Shown: positions 1 through 7,517 of the stretch, in pieces
Layout: each line of letters begins with the position of its first letter
Position numbering within the stretch: position 1 is the stretch's first letter
DNA from: Balneolaceae bacterium
GTDB lineage: Bacteria; Bacteroidota; Rhodothermia; Balneolales; Balneolaceae
Assembly: GCA_007118525.1 (NCBI GenBank)
Contig: SKRK01000028.1
Coordinates: 1-12,028, forward strand
DNA length: 12,028 nucleotides
Reading direction: 5' to 3'
Program-made: the position numbers and the translations under genes
Notes under the pieces: generated by a model
Database searches by the model: none
What the model was told of the DNA's origin: nothing
Seen by the model: only the letters and a program-made list of their open reading frames with translations

Positions 1-222
1 GAGTTCCTGAATCCACAGACTGGATTGCTGCGCGACGGACAACCGCAGGAAGGCGATATACCCGTGAACTTTGTTGACGGAGACATTCTGATTGGAGCCG
101 GTTTTGGCTTAAGAACGATTCTTTTGGGACTCCCCTTCAGGTATGATGTGGGATGGCCCTACGGCAGAAATGGATTTGGCGGAAGTGCTATCCACTATTT
201 CTCAATTGGCATTGATTTCTAA
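1..222 (+). CDS. Outer-membrane beta-barrel protein, C-terminal fragment
   Basis: The frame is open from the first base and ends at TAA 220-222, so only the last 73 residues of a longer protein are seen. The segment has alternating glycine/aromatic beta-strand character. It contains a GAGFGLR strand, then LGLPFRYDVGWP, and ends in a strand closing in Phe (YFSIGIDF). A C-terminal Phe on an amphipathic last strand is the usual signal for insertion by the BAM complex. The 'R-x-D-x-GWP' pattern before the final strand is familiar from BamA/TamA-like surface-antigen barrels, including those at the end of TolB-like beta-propeller proteins in Bacteroidota; that family assignment is inference. The likely location is the outer membrane. 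A strong intrinsic terminator follows 43 bases downstream. The true start lies outside the window. Confidence 0.7.
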   Translation, partial: EFLNPQTGLLRDGQPQEGDIPVNFVDGDILIGAGFGLRTILLGLPFRYDVGWPYGRNGFGGSAIHYFSIGIDF

Positions 223-265
223 AAGTTGTGGATTGAAATTAAACATGCCTGAATAGAGCATCAGT

Positions 266-306
266 AAAGTCCCCTCTTTCATTTTGAAGGCGGGGACTTT
301 TTTATT
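266..306 (+). terminator. Rho-independent terminator after the barrel gene
   Basis: A perfect 9-bp stem pairs AAAGTCCCC (266-274) with GGGGACTTT (292-300). It extends inward by five more pairs (one G-U) after a single mismatch, around an ATTTT loop, and runs directly into a T-rich tail (298-306). It is placed to end the plus-strand barrel transcript. Confidence 0.85.
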
Positions 307-324
307 TAGACAAAATAGCCATTC

Positions 325-363
325 AAAAAAAAAGCCTTTCCACTTCATGAGTGAAAAGACTTT
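325..363 (-). terminator. Rho-independent terminator of the bacilliredoxin gene
   Basis: The arms 331-344 and 350-363 pair with two mismatches (core CACT / AGTG) around a 5-base loop. On the minus strand the hairpin is followed by an uninterrupted T tract (complement of the A run 325-333). The plus-strand side has no T tract, so it serves the minus-strand gene ending at 396. Confidence 0.75.
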
Positions 364-395
364 AAAAAAGATCAATAACTATTTAGGAAATGCCT

Positions 396-845
396 TTAGT
401 TAGCTGACTCTTTACCGGCAAATGCATCAAATACCATTAGCAGATCCTGAGCAACTTCTTCACGGGTTCTTCCTTCGATTCTGTGTCGGGGCACCATTGC
501 TTTTATCTCGCCATCCACAAAGAATGCAAATGCCGGAGATGATGGCGGGTACTCGCTAAAAAATTCACGGGCTCTGGCTGTTGCCTCTTTATCCTGCCCG
601 GCAAACACCGTAACCAGATGATCCGGTTTTGCTCCTGTCTTTTCAAGTGCTATGTTAACACCCGGCCGTGCATTACCTGCAGCGCAACCGCACACAGAAT
701 TAATCACCATTAATAGAGTGCCTTTGCTATATTCTTTCATGGCCCGATCAACATCCTCGGGAGTCTTGAGCTCTTCAATACCGAGATCTGTAAGCTCTTT
801 TCTCATCCAGGAGGTATCAGGGCCTACTCCAAATCCAAATTGCAT
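396..845 (-). CDS. BrxA/BrxB (YphP/YqiW) family bacilliredoxin
   Basis: This 149-residue protein has a thioredoxin-like fold with a C-G-C motif at Cys52-Gly53-Cys54, in the context NSVCGCAAGNARPG. That motif is the hallmark of the BrxA/BrxB family. In Firmicutes these proteins remove bacillithiol mixed disulfides from oxidised proteins, with the first Cys taking the thiol and the CGC pair reforming a disulfide. Length and N-terminus (MQFGFGVGPDTSWMRKEL) match full-length members, so the ATG at 843-845 is a good start although it has no Shine-Dalgarno. The cytoplasmic substrate here is probably bacillithiolated proteins, if the host makes bacillithiol; no bacillithiol genes lie in the window. 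It is monocistronic, divergent from the lipoprotein gene, with its own terminator at 325-363. A TATATTTG sequence on the minus strand 36 bases upstream could be its promoter. Confidence 0.9.
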   Translation of the reverse strand: MQFGFGVGPDTSWMRKELTDLGIEELKTPEDVDRAMKEYSKGTLLMVINSVCGCAAGNARPGVNIALEKTGAKPDHLVTVFAGQDKEATARAREFFSEYPPSSPAFAFFVDGEIKAMVPRHRIEGRTREEVAQDLLMVFDAFAGKESAN

Positions 846-881
846 AATAGGTTTCGATTTAATTGCTAAATTTCATTTCAT

Positions 882-889
882 CAAATATA
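882..889 (-). promoter_or_regulatory. Possible -7 element of the bacilliredoxin promoter
   Basis: Read on the minus strand these bases are TATATTTG, matching the TAnnTTTG element described for Bacteroidota housekeeping promoters. They lie 36 bases before the start codon. I could not find a clear -33 TTTG partner at the right distance. The same octamer occurs upstream of the minus-strand gene at 10443. The octamer is AT-rich and can arise by chance. Confidence 0.25.
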
Positions 890-933
890 CAGATAATTAA
901 CGACATTTTCGTACCGTTAGAAGTAGTAGATTC

Positions 934-963
934 TTGACTTCATGCGGTTTATTCTGCCATATT
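934..963 (+). promoter_or_regulatory. Possible promoter of the lipoprotein gene
   Basis: TTGACT at 934-939 and CATATT at 958-963 are spaced by 18 bases and lie just upstream of the ATG at 987, giving a short leader. The -35 is good and the -10 weak. This is a consensus match only. Confidence 0.3.
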
Positions 964-986
964 TACACCAACCATAATTTATTTAA

Positions 987-1790
987 ATGACGCATCGTTC
1001 TATTTCCGCTTTAGTTTTTCTATTTTTTCTTTTTTCAGGCTGTGGAAGCACAAATACATTTACACCGCATCAGCAGAGCTCTCCGCTCTCCATAGATGGC
1101 AGCTTATCGGATTGGGATACAAACCGGACTCTTTTTGAATCACGAAGCGAGGCAAATTATTATGCCAGTTTCGACGACGACTTTATCTATTTGTTTGTTG
1201 ATATTAAAAGTCCATATAAAGACAGGGCGATCCGTCAATCCGGTTTTATCATCTATTTAAGTGATAATGAAGATCAACGAAAAAGAATTGGCGTCGGATT
1301 TCCAGCCGGCTCGTTTAACCTGCTTCGTGAAAACCCCGGTGCTTTCTCTTCTATGATTAGAGATAACGAATGGTTCTCGAAACCTGAAAACCGTGAAACA
1401 CTTGAACGGCTCAGTGAAAACCTCTTTTCGCGCGTAATGATCGTTGAACGACACGACGGAAGCTCTAATCCCGAATACGGATTTGTGGAGAAATCTCAAC
1501 TCGAAGTAGACGGAATTGAAATTGTCGCCAATACCGACAGCCGAAACCTATCCATTGAAATGAAAATACCACGCAATGGCTCATCTATTTTTGAATTTAG
1601 CGAGCAGCGGTTGTGGCTGGGATTTGCCATTGAACCTCCCAATTTCAGGCGACAAAATGAGAGTTCTTACTCCACCTCAAATAATAATCGTGATATGCAT
1701 GGTACTCGTCAGCAGCGGGCACCCCGGCAGAATATGACAAGGGCTTTTGGCGCAATGGAGAGGTGGTATAAACTGGATATGAGCGAATAA
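987..1790 (+). CDS. Putative lipoprotein with CBM9/DOMON-like N-terminal region
   Basis: The protein has 267 residues. Residues 4-18 form a hydrophobic signal segment ending in a lipobox (F-S-G-C19), so it should be a lipid-anchored envelope protein. Right after it, at about residues 35-44, comes SIDGSLSDWD, the 'IDG...DW' start typical of CBM9/DOMON-like beta-sandwich domains that often sit on secreted proteins in this phylum. The alternating hydrophobic strands that follow (FIYLFVDIKS, SGFIIYLSD) fit such a fold to about residue 220. The last 40 residues are Asn/Arg/Gln-rich and probably disordered. No catalytic motif is visible and I cannot name a ligand; similar domains bind carbohydrate or haem, but the ligand residues cannot be judged here. 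The gene stands alone and ends in a bidirectional terminator shared with sodA. Confidence 0.75.
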   Translation: MTHRSISALVFLFFLFSGCGSTNTFTPHQQSSPLSIDGSLSDWDTNRTLFESRSEANYYASFDDDFIYLFVDIKSPYKDRAIRQSGFIIYLSDNEDQRKRIGVGFPAGSFNLLRENPGAFSSMIRDNEWFSKPENRETLERLSENLFSRVMIVERHDGSSNPEYGFVEKSQLEVDGIEIVANTDSRNLSIEMKIPRNGSSIFEFSEQRLWLGFAIEPPNFRRQNESSYSTSNNNRDMHGTRQQRAPRQNMTRAFGAMERWYKLDMSE

Positions 1791-1845
1791 AAAAGGGGTA
1801 CTCCCTAAATAAATCATAGAGAGTACCCCTTACTTTCTCTTTTCA
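1791..1845. terminator. Bidirectional terminator between the lipoprotein gene and sodA
   Basis: A perfect 11-bp stem pairs AAGGGGTACTC (1793-1803) with GAGTACCCCTT (1821-1831) around a 17-base loop. On the minus strand it is followed by TTTTTATT (complement of the A run ending the lipoprotein gene). On the plus strand it is followed by a looser pyrimidine-rich tail (1831-1843). It sits between two convergent genes, so it probably serves both, and sodA better. Confidence 0.75.
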
Positions 1846-1864
1846 GAACTACCGAATTGGTAAT

Positions 1865-2473
1865 CTATTTGGCAGCCTGATAGTTTTTTTCAACCTGATC
1901 CCAATTCACAACATCCCAGAATGCTTTCAGGTAATCGGGTCTTCTGTTTTGATAGTGCAGGTAGTATGCGTGTTCCCAAACATCAACTCCCAATATCGGA
2001 GTAAGACCGTTCATCAGAGGGCTGTCTTGATTTGGAGTTGAAAGTACTTTTAAACGGCCATCACTATCCACGCACAGCCATCCCCAACCCGAACCGAATT
2101 GAGATGTAGCTGTAGAAGAAAACTTCTCTTTGAAAGCGTCAAAACTTCCAAACTCAGCATCAATCGCTTTTGCAAGATTCCCTTTGGGTTGGCCGCCGCC
2201 ATTGGGTGAAAGTGTAGTCCAGAAAAGTTTATGATTGGCATAACCGCCACCATTGTTGATTACTGCCTGCTTCTTCTCTTTCGGTACTTCATTTATACGC
2301 CTCAATACCTCTTCAATTTCAAGGTTTGCAAATTCATGGCCTTCAAGGGCAGCATTTAGTTTATCGGTATAACCCTGATGGTGTTTGCCATGATGAATCT
2401 CCATTGTTCGCGCATCAATACTCGGCTCTAAGGCATCGTGCTTGTATGGTAAATCTGGTAATTTGAATGACAT
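1865..2473 (-). CDS. sodA: Superoxide dismutase, manganese type
   Basis: This Fe/Mn-family superoxide dismutase of 202 residues disproportionates superoxide to oxygen and hydrogen peroxide. The four metal ligands are visible: His27 (in EIHHGKHH), His81 (in YANHKLFW), Asp164 and His168 (in DVWEHAYY). The metal choice reads as manganese. The position preceding the second ligand motif is Gly-rich (GGGYANH) where iron enzymes carry the active-site Gln, and that Gln is instead found at 149 in NQDSPL. I start it at ATG 2471-2473 ([10 protein letters not shown]), which is the family N-terminus. The frame stays open for 16 more codons upstream, to 2521, but that extension is low-complexity and would run through an inverted repeat. 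No signal peptide is seen, so it is cytosolic. It is divergent from the sthA-like gene, with two inverted repeats between them. Confidence 0.93.
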   Translation of the reverse strand: MSFKLPDLPYKHDALEPSIDARTMEIHHGKHHQGYTDKLNAALEGHEFANLEIEEVLRRINEVPKEKKQAVINNGGGYANHKLFWTTLSPNGGGQPKGNLAKAIDAEFGSFDAFKEKFSSTATSQFGSGWGWLCVDSDGRLKVLSTPNQDSPLMNGLTPILGVDVWEHAYYLHYQNRRPDYLKAFWDVVNWDQVEKNYQAAK

Positions 2474-2512
2474 GGTTGTTGTTAACTTTTTTAGATTATT
2501 ATTTTCAGTTTT

Positions 2513-2539
2513 GTAACGCACTTATCTTCATAGCGTTAC
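2513..2539. repeat. Inverted repeat upstream of sodA, candidate operator
   Basis: GTAACGC (2513-2519) and GCGTTAC (2533-2539) are perfect 7-base half-sites with a 13-base spacer. Their centres are 20 bases apart, two helical turns. The site begins 40 bases upstream of the chosen sodA start codon, where a repressor or activator dimer could act. The binding protein is unknown. Confidence 0.4.
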
Positions 2540-2589
2540 CTGTTAGTCCATCCTTAAAGATATAAGAATCTAAATAGCTAAAACGTTCC

Positions 2590-2629
2590 ATCAAACTTTT
2601 TTAAAAGCATTTCAGATTTAGTTTGATGT
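2590..2629. repeat. Inverted repeat upstream of the sthA-like gene, candidate operator
   Basis: CATCAAACT (2590-2598) and AGTTTGATG (2621-2629) are exact reverse complements, 9 bases each, with 22 bases between. Their centres are 31 bases apart, about three helical turns. It lies 61 bases before the sthA-like start codon inside the 217-bp divergent spacer. It could be a protein-binding site or, if transcribed, a hairpin; no T run follows, so it is not a terminator. Confidence 0.4.
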
Positions 2630-2690
2630 TGAAGGTAAGAGATACCTAAATTCTTTGGATATACTCCATTCATAATTTAATCTGGATATT

Positions 2691-4136
2691 ATGGCTTTCG
2701 ATTACGATGTAATCATTCTGGGCAGTGGTCCTGCTGGTTTTTCATGTGCAATGCAAAGCACCAAATTCGATAAAAAAGTACTCATGGTTGAAGTTGACAA
2801 TGAGAATATTGGCGGCACCTGGCTTAACAAAGGCACCGTACCCAGTAAAGCACTGCGCGAAGCTGCCAATCTGATTCTTAACTTCCACACTCAATTCAAC
2901 GATGAAAAGGGCAGAAAACCCTATCAAAAATTCAGGATGGAAGAGCTGTTACACTACAAAATGTCGATCCTTGACAGTAAGAATAAAAAGGTAAAGACAG
3001 ACCTGATTAAAAATGAAGTTGAAACCGCCAGGGGATTTGGCAAAATTATTGATGAGCATACTGTTCAGGTCACAAATCAATTAAAACAGACCACCACCCA
3101 TACGGCAGAACATATATTGATTGCCACCGGCAGCAGCCCAAAAAGCCCTGAGAATTTTGAGGTAAATAACACTACCATCATGGATTATGATTCTATTTTA
3201 GATATGACTCATATCCCCAGAAGAATGGTTATCGTGGGCAGCGGCGTGATTGCATTTGAATTCGCCACGATTTTTGCAGCCCTGGGTACACGTATAACCA
3301 TCCTCAGCGGTACGGATGACATGCTACCCTTTTTAGATAAGGAGATTAAGGATGAGTTACTGAAGATTCTTAGTAAAAAGAATATTCAGATTTTCAGAGA
3401 GACAACCGTAAAGCATGTGGAAGCCAATGAACTGCGCACATGTATGGAGGTCGCTTTTCATCATAAAAGTACAAACAGACGACACGTTTCAGAAACAGAT
3501 CACGTACTCTACATTGGCGGTAAACTTCCCAATTCCGCAAATATTGGTCTTGAGAATATGAACATAGATGTAACGGATAATGGCATGATCGTCGTAAACG
3601 AAAACTTCCAAACCGGAGTGCCCAATATATATGCTGTGGGCGATGTAATCGGTCAGCAATCATCTGCAGCCGTCTCTTTTGTTGAAGGGCGCCTGGCAGC
3701 GTGTAATATGTTCGAAATGAAAAATGATTCACTGGGTGCCGATATCCCATATGGCATCTACTCCATTCCCGAAATTTCAGGAATCGGGCTTACTGAAATC
3801 AAAGCCAGGGAACTGGGTATAGACGTCACCATTGGCCGGGCACACTTCGAAAACCTGACTCAAGCCGATATCCAGCACGACACCGATGGAATTCTGAAGC
3901 TGGTGTTCAGAACCGATAACCTTAAGTTGCTTGGTGTACACATTATCGGCGGCCAGGCTACCGATTTGATCCATCTTGGGCAATGCGTAATGGCAACGGG
4001 AGGCACAATTAAATACTTCCTCGACCATGTACTGAACTACCCAACCTACTCTGAGGCGTATCGTATTGCTGCTTTTAACGGGGTAAACCGTGTTTATAAA
4101 GCAGGCGTAAAATATAAGAAGATTTTGGAGAGGTAG
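2691..4136 (+). CDS. sthA: Soluble pyridine nucleotide transhydrogenase-like flavoprotein (SthA type)
   Basis: This 481-residue FAD protein of the pyridine nucleotide-disulfide oxidoreductase family is closest to SthA, which moves hydride between NADPH and NAD+. The FAD site is GSGPAG (11-16) and the second FAD motif is NIYAVGDVIG (Asp318). The NAD(P) site is GSGVIA (183-188), whose last Gly is Ala. The dimerisation domain ends in NYPTYSEAYR (449-458), matching the SthA NYPT..EAYR pattern and lacking the catalytic His of disulfide reductases. The usual redox disulfide (CxxxxC) is gone: the segment reads GGTWLNKGTVPSK with Trp44 and Thr49 at the two Cys positions. E. coli SthA keeps the first Cys and has Thr at the second, so this protein is even further from a reductase. 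No acidic or basic residue after the second NAD strand reveals the cofactor preference. ATG 2691 gives the standard N-terminus. It is divergent from sodA. Confidence 0.82.
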   Translation: MAFDYDVIILGSGPAGFSCAMQSTKFDKKVLMVEVDNENIGGTWLNKGTVPSKALREAANLILNFHTQFNDEKGRKPYQKFRMEELLHYKMSILDSKNKKVKTDLIKNEVETARGFGKIIDEHTVQVTNQLKQTTTHTAEHILIATGSSPKSPENFEVNNTTIMDYDSILDMTHIPRRMVIVGSGVIAFEFATIFAALGTRITILSGTDDMLPFLDKEIKDELLKILSKKNIQIFRETTVKHVEANELRTCMEVAFHHKSTNRRHVSETDHVLYIGGKLPNSANIGLENMNIDVTDNGMIVVNENFQTGVPNIYAVGDVIGQQSSAAVSFVEGRLAACNMFEMKNDSLGADIPYGIYSIPEISGIGLTEIKARELGIDVTIGRAHFENLTQADIQHDTDGILKLVFRTDNLKLLGVHIIGGQATDLIHLGQCVMATGGTIKYFLDHVLNYPTYSEAYRIAAFNGVNRVYKAGVKYKKILER

Positions 4137-4253
4137 CAGCTCGGGTGAGCGTGTATTCAACACTGTTTTGATAAACCTTTGAGCGGACGATGCCCGTGTT
4201 TTTCTGGCTCTGATGTTTTGGGGTTTTTCAAAATTTTAGGATCGAATTCAGGC

Positions 4254-4967
4254 TTAAACGTAGTGAATTGCCATTTTTAAACCTTCGGAATCCAACGGCG
4301 GATTTTCAGGAAGAGTTTTGATTCCCTTCTCTTCGGCATGTTTTGCACCAAGTGCCAGAGCCATTGAATCGACGATATCATCCTCCTCTACCTCGTTTCT
4401 TCGATACTCCTCTTTAATCTCCCGAAAAAAATCGGCCGCGATCGGTTCATGATGGTTTACCAGATCAAGTCGATGGCGAATGCCTTTCTTGGTGTTCTTC
4501 TTCTGGTAGATCATTCCGCCATTCAGTTTCATAAACAACAGTTCGGGATGGCTTTCAAGCACTTTATTTCTGAGTTCCGGCAATTCAATAAGCAGGGCAT
4601 CGAGTGTTTTAATTTTCGGTGTTATATTCCACGACTGTACCGTCAATTTCTTCTCAGTGTACTCGTAGCTTTGCATGTTGGCTTCCACATATGAGGGGGC
4701 ATGAAGCGCCGGCCGTATGGGCGGACTAAACACGCTGCTTGCATATTCCGGTCCGAGTTTCTCTCGCAGCAACCGATCACACTCGCGGGTGTAAACCTCA
4801 TCTTCAAGTCCAATTGGCATGTCTATGAATACCAGGTCATAGCTGTTCAGTGCGTCTTTTAGCTCCTTATCACTTCTCAGTATATGATAGGATGGCTCAT
4901 CATCAAAGGTAGTAAGTATCCAACCGGCTTTGCAGCCATCAATTCCTGCAGTTTTCAATGTAGTCAA
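4254..4967 (-). CDS. DUF429 family protein, predicted RNase H-fold nuclease
   Basis: This 237-residue protein matches the DUF429 pattern. It has GIDGCKAGWI at the start (Asp10), IDMPIGL (Asp49), SSVFSPPIRPAL at about 77-88, ESHPE (Glu138, Glu142) and EEDDIVDSMALALGA near the end (Asp196, Asp197, Asp200). The spaced acidic residues fit an RNase H-like metal site, which is why DUF429 is described as a predicted nuclease; its substrate is unknown. The start is TTG (4965-4967), since no ATG precedes the conserved core. The start overlaps the aspS stop by four bases (TTGA), so it is almost certainly co-transcribed and translationally coupled to aspS. A second in-frame TTG at codon 4 is an alternative start. 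No clear terminator is visible after it in 4137-4253. Confidence 0.82.
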   Translation of the reverse strand: MTTLKTAGIDGCKAGWILTTFDDEPSYHILRSDKELKDALNSYDLVFIDMPIGLEDEVYTRECDRLLREKLGPEYASSVFSPPIRPALHAPSYVEANMQSYEYTEKKLTVQSWNITPKIKTLDALLIELPELRNKVLESHPELLFMKLNGGMIYQKKNTKKGIRHRLDLVNHHEPIAADFFREIKEEYRRNEVEEDDIVDSMALALGAKHAEEKGIKTLPENPPLDSEGLKMAIHYV

Positions 4968-6745
4968 TTTTTGAGTTCAGCCGATTTTCTGAGTGAAATA
5001 TGCAGCTCTTTTAACTGCTTCTCATCCACAACATCGGGACAGTTATCCATTAAGCTCTGTGCCTTTTGGTTTTTCGGAAACGCGATTACGTCTCTCAAAC
5101 TCTGAGAGCCCGACATGAGCATGATGATTCGGTCGAGCCCCAGTGCAATGCCTCCGTGGGGAGGAGCACCATATTTAAATGCATTTAGAAGAAAACCAAA
5201 CTTTTCGCCGGCCTCTTTTTCATGAATTCCCAAAAGATCAAAAAGCCTCTGTTGTGTTTTTGGGTCGTGTATCCGGATGGAGCCACCGCCAATTTCATTT
5301 CCATTCAGAACCAAATCGTATGCCCTGGCATTCACCTCTTCCGGTTTACTCTCCAGTTTATCCAGATCTTCAGGTTTGGGTGCGGTGAACGGATGGTGAA
5401 GCGCATAATAGCGCAGATCCTCTTTCGACCACTCCACCAATGGAAATTCGGTAACCCATAAAAACTTTGTTGCGCTCTTGTCTATCAGGTCAAATTCTTC
5501 ACCAACAATCAGCCTGAGTGAACCCATCTGTTTATACACTGCCGGTGCGGGTCCTGCCAGGATCAAAACCAGATCACCGTCTTTGGCTCCGGATGCACCG
5601 GCCATCTTCTCCATGGTGGATTCATCGAGGAACTTACTTACACTGCAGGTAATCTCACCGCCATCCAGGCGCATAAAGATCATTCCCGCTGCTCCGGCCT
5701 GAGTTTTGGCTTTTTCGGTGAGCCGGTCGAGAGCTCCCCTGCCAAGACTACCTTGTCCCGGTACGGTTATGGAAAGCACTCTTCCGCCTTTTTGTACCGT
5801 AGAATTAAAAATCTTAAACCCCGAATCTGAAACCTCATCGGAGATATCGTTGATTTCAACCCCAAACCGAAGGTCAGGTTTGTCGGAGCCGAATTTCTGT
5901 AACGCTTCGCTGTAGGTTAACCGGGGGAATGGCGCCTGAATTTCCACACCAAGATGCTCTTTCCAAATAGTTGCCATTAACTCCTCATGCGTGGAGTAGA
6001 TCACCTCTTCATTCACGAACGACATCTCCACGTCAACCTGGGTAAACTCGGGCTGGCGGTCGGCCCTCAGGTCTTCATCCCGAAAACACTTTACAATCTG
6101 GAAATAGCGGTCCATACCGGCCACCATAAGAATCTGCTTATAGGTTTGCGGGCTCTGCGGGAGCGCAAAAAATTTACCCGGATTCACCCTGCTGGGAACC
6201 AGGTAATCGCGTGCGCCTTCAGGTGTTGAACGCATCAATACCGGCGTTTCCACTTCGGCAAATTTCCGCTCATGATAGAAGTTCCGGATGGTGTGTGCTA
6301 CATCGGATCGAAGAAGCATGTTTTTCTGCAGCTCGGGACGGCGCAGATCGAGATAGCGGTGGCGCAGGCGCGTCTCCTCGTTGGTTGCAATCTGATCTTT
6401 AATTTCAAACGGAGGAGTATCTGCTTTCGAGTAGACCGTAATCCCGGAAACCTCCACTTCAATCTCACCGGTATTCATCACCGGGTTGATCGTCTCCTCA
6501 CTTCTGTTAATCACCTTACCCTTCACCCCAATTACATATTCCGAGCGAAGCTGCTCGGCCATGCTGTGTATCTCTTTATTGGTTTCATCAAAAACAATCT
6601 GTGTAATTCCGTATCTGTCGCGCAGATCTATAAAGATCAAACCGCCTAAATCGCGGCGTGTAGACACCCATCCGTTCAGCACTACTTCCCGGCCTTTCTG
6701 TTCTTTTGTAAGTTCACCGCACGTATGGGTTCGTAACCAGCTCAT
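4964..6745 (-). CDS. aspS: Aspartate--tRNA ligase
   Basis: This class II aminoacyl-tRNA synthetase of 593 residues charges tRNA-Asp in the cytosol. The N-terminal OB fold that binds the anticodon covers about 1-105. Motif 2 is FRDEDLRADRQPEFTQ (221-236). The bacterial GAD insertion spans roughly 290-425. Motif 3 is GGIALGLDRI (531-540) with the ATP-binding Arg539. Length and architecture are those of bacterial AspRS. In the OB fold the residue after RRD is Leu33, as in tRNA-Asp-specific E. coli AspRS and unlike the His of non-discriminating enzymes. A second reported discriminating position appears to be Thr rather than Lys, so specificity is only suggested. The ATG at 6743-6745 gives the family N-terminus. 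It is the first gene of a two-gene unit with the DUF429 gene. Confidence 0.97.
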   Translation of the reverse strand: MSWLRTHTCGELTKEQKGREVVLNGWVSTRRDLGGLIFIDLRDRYGITQIVFDETNKEIHSMAEQLRSEYVIGVKGKVINRSEETINPVMNTGEIEVEVSGITVYSKADTPPFEIKDQIATNEETRLRHRYLDLRRPELQKNMLLRSDVAHTIRNFYHERKFAEVETPVLMRSTPEGARDYLVPSRVNPGKFFALPQSPQTYKQILMVAGMDRYFQIVKCFRDEDLRADRQPEFTQVDVEMSFVNEEVIYSTHEELMATIWKEHLGVEIQAPFPRLTYSEALQKFGSDKPDLRFGVEINDISDEVSDSGFKIFNSTVQKGGRVLSITVPGQGSLGRGALDRLTEKAKTQAGAAGMIFMRLDGGEITCSVSKFLDESTMEKMAGASGAKDGDLVLILAGPAPAVYKQMGSLRLIVGEEFDLIDKSATKFLWVTEFPLVEWSKEDLRYYALHHPFTAPKPEDLDKLESKPEEVNARAYDLVLNGNEIGGGSIRIHDPKTQQRLFDLLGIHEKEAGEKFGFLLNAFKYGAPPHGGIALGLDRIIMLMSGSQSLRDVIAFPKNQKAQSLMDNCPDVVDEKQLKELHISLRKSAELKN

Positions 6746-6757
6746 AAATATTTTTTG

Positions 6758-6763
6758 ATTATA
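6758..6763 (-). promoter_or_regulatory. Possible -10 element of the aspS promoter
   Basis: Read on the minus strand these bases are TATAAT, 13 bases upstream of the aspS start codon. I find no good -35 hexamer 16-18 bases further upstream, and the leader would be only a few bases long. It may be a chance match in AT-rich DNA. Confidence 0.25.
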
Positions 6764-6845
6764 CTATTTAAAATCGTTTCCTATTTAAGTGGGTTAAAAT
6801 AAAGAATCCCTAAACCATTCGCTTCACTGTGTTGAAGAAGATTTT

Positions 6846-7271
6846 ATGCACTCTGTTTTTTTAATTAACATATTCAGCAGCTTCTTTCTCTGTGGTGTAA
6901 TCTGGACGATACAGATTGTACACTACCCATTCTTTCATCGTGTTAGCCGCGAGCAGTTTAGTTCACATATGAGCACCCATAAGGTGCAGATTTCATTGAT
7001 TGTTATACCTGTTATGCTGCTGGAACTGGGCTCATCGATATGGCTCTCTATCTTTGCGGAGTTTTATCCACTTGCACATCAGGCGGGGCTGCTGCTTGTG
7101 GTTCTGATCTGGCTGCATACATTCCTGGTGATGGTGCCTCTTCATGAAAATCTTTCGGCCGGGTATAGCAAATTGATGGCGAATCGGCTGGTAAAGAGTA
7201 ATTGGGGCCGAACCACTCTTTGGTCGATCAAAACCCTGCTGGGGATATGGCTTCTTAATGAGATACTTTGA
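6846..7271 (+). CDS. Small integral membrane protein, four predicted helices
   Basis: This 141-residue protein is made largely of four hydrophobic segments at about 4-25, 47-70, 78-98 and 122-140. The loop after helix 1 holds IVHYPFFHRV, followed by a His-containing stretch (FSSHMSTHKVQ) before helix 2, and helix 2 carries PVMLLELGS. I recall similar small proteins with a WT-Q-VHYP motif annotated only as conserved hypothetical membrane proteins; the clustered histidines could bind metal, but that is a guess. The start ATG 6846 is preceded by GAAGAAG, the nearest thing to a Shine-Dalgarno in the window. It is divergent from aspS, with about 100 bases between. No obvious terminator follows. 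Function unknown. Confidence 0.7.
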   Translation: MHSVFLINIFSSFFLCGVIWTIQIVHYPFFHRVSREQFSSHMSTHKVQISLIVIPVMLLELGSSIWLSIFAEFYPLAHQAGLLLVVLIWLHTFLVMVPLHENLSAGYSKLMANRLVKSNWGRTTLWSIKTLLGIWLLNEIL

Positions 7272-7517
7272 AGCGGAAGGTTTTACTTCAACCAACCTAT
7301 CTGTGAGTTATTAAAAACCGGCCTCTTCAAAGCCACTTTACACTGAACAAACCACTTACTTATGAACATCTCCCAAAAAAACAAATGAAAATAATTTAAA
7401 CTGCTCTATTTATGAAAAACGCTTCCATTTTCATTTAAAAAATTGACTCCATCTCCAAGCGAACTCTTCAGTGTGTGATGAGCCGGTGGCATATATAGCT
7501 GCCATTATTTTAAAACC

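Noticed and set aside
652..900. Plus-strand open frame of 82 codons
   Set aside because: It lies antisense to the bacilliredoxin gene for most of its length, its residues show no domain, and the opposite strand carries a clear family match.
2474..2521. Sixteen-codon N-terminal extension of sodA
   Set aside because: The extension (rich in Asn, Lys and Thr) is not part of the family, is not a signal peptide, and runs through an inverted repeat; the ATG at 2471-2473 gives the usual N-terminus.
3394..4163. Minus-strand frames of 118 and 128 codons within and at the end of the sthA-like gene
   Set aside because: They are shadows of a strongly supported coding sequence and show no domain of their own.
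4137..4253. Terminator between the convergent sthA-like and DUF429 genes
   Set aside because: Only 3- to 4-bp stems near T runs are visible (for example GTGT/ACAC at about 4150-4163); none is convincing.
5179..6758. Many plus-strand frames of 60-125 codons
   Set aside because: All are antisense to aspS, whose full set of synthetase motifs is intact on the minus strand.
7383..7436. 10-base inverted repeat AAATGAAAAT / ATTTTCATTT as a mobile-element end
   Set aside because: It is low-complexity AT-rich sequence with only 34 bases between, no transposase and no target duplication.
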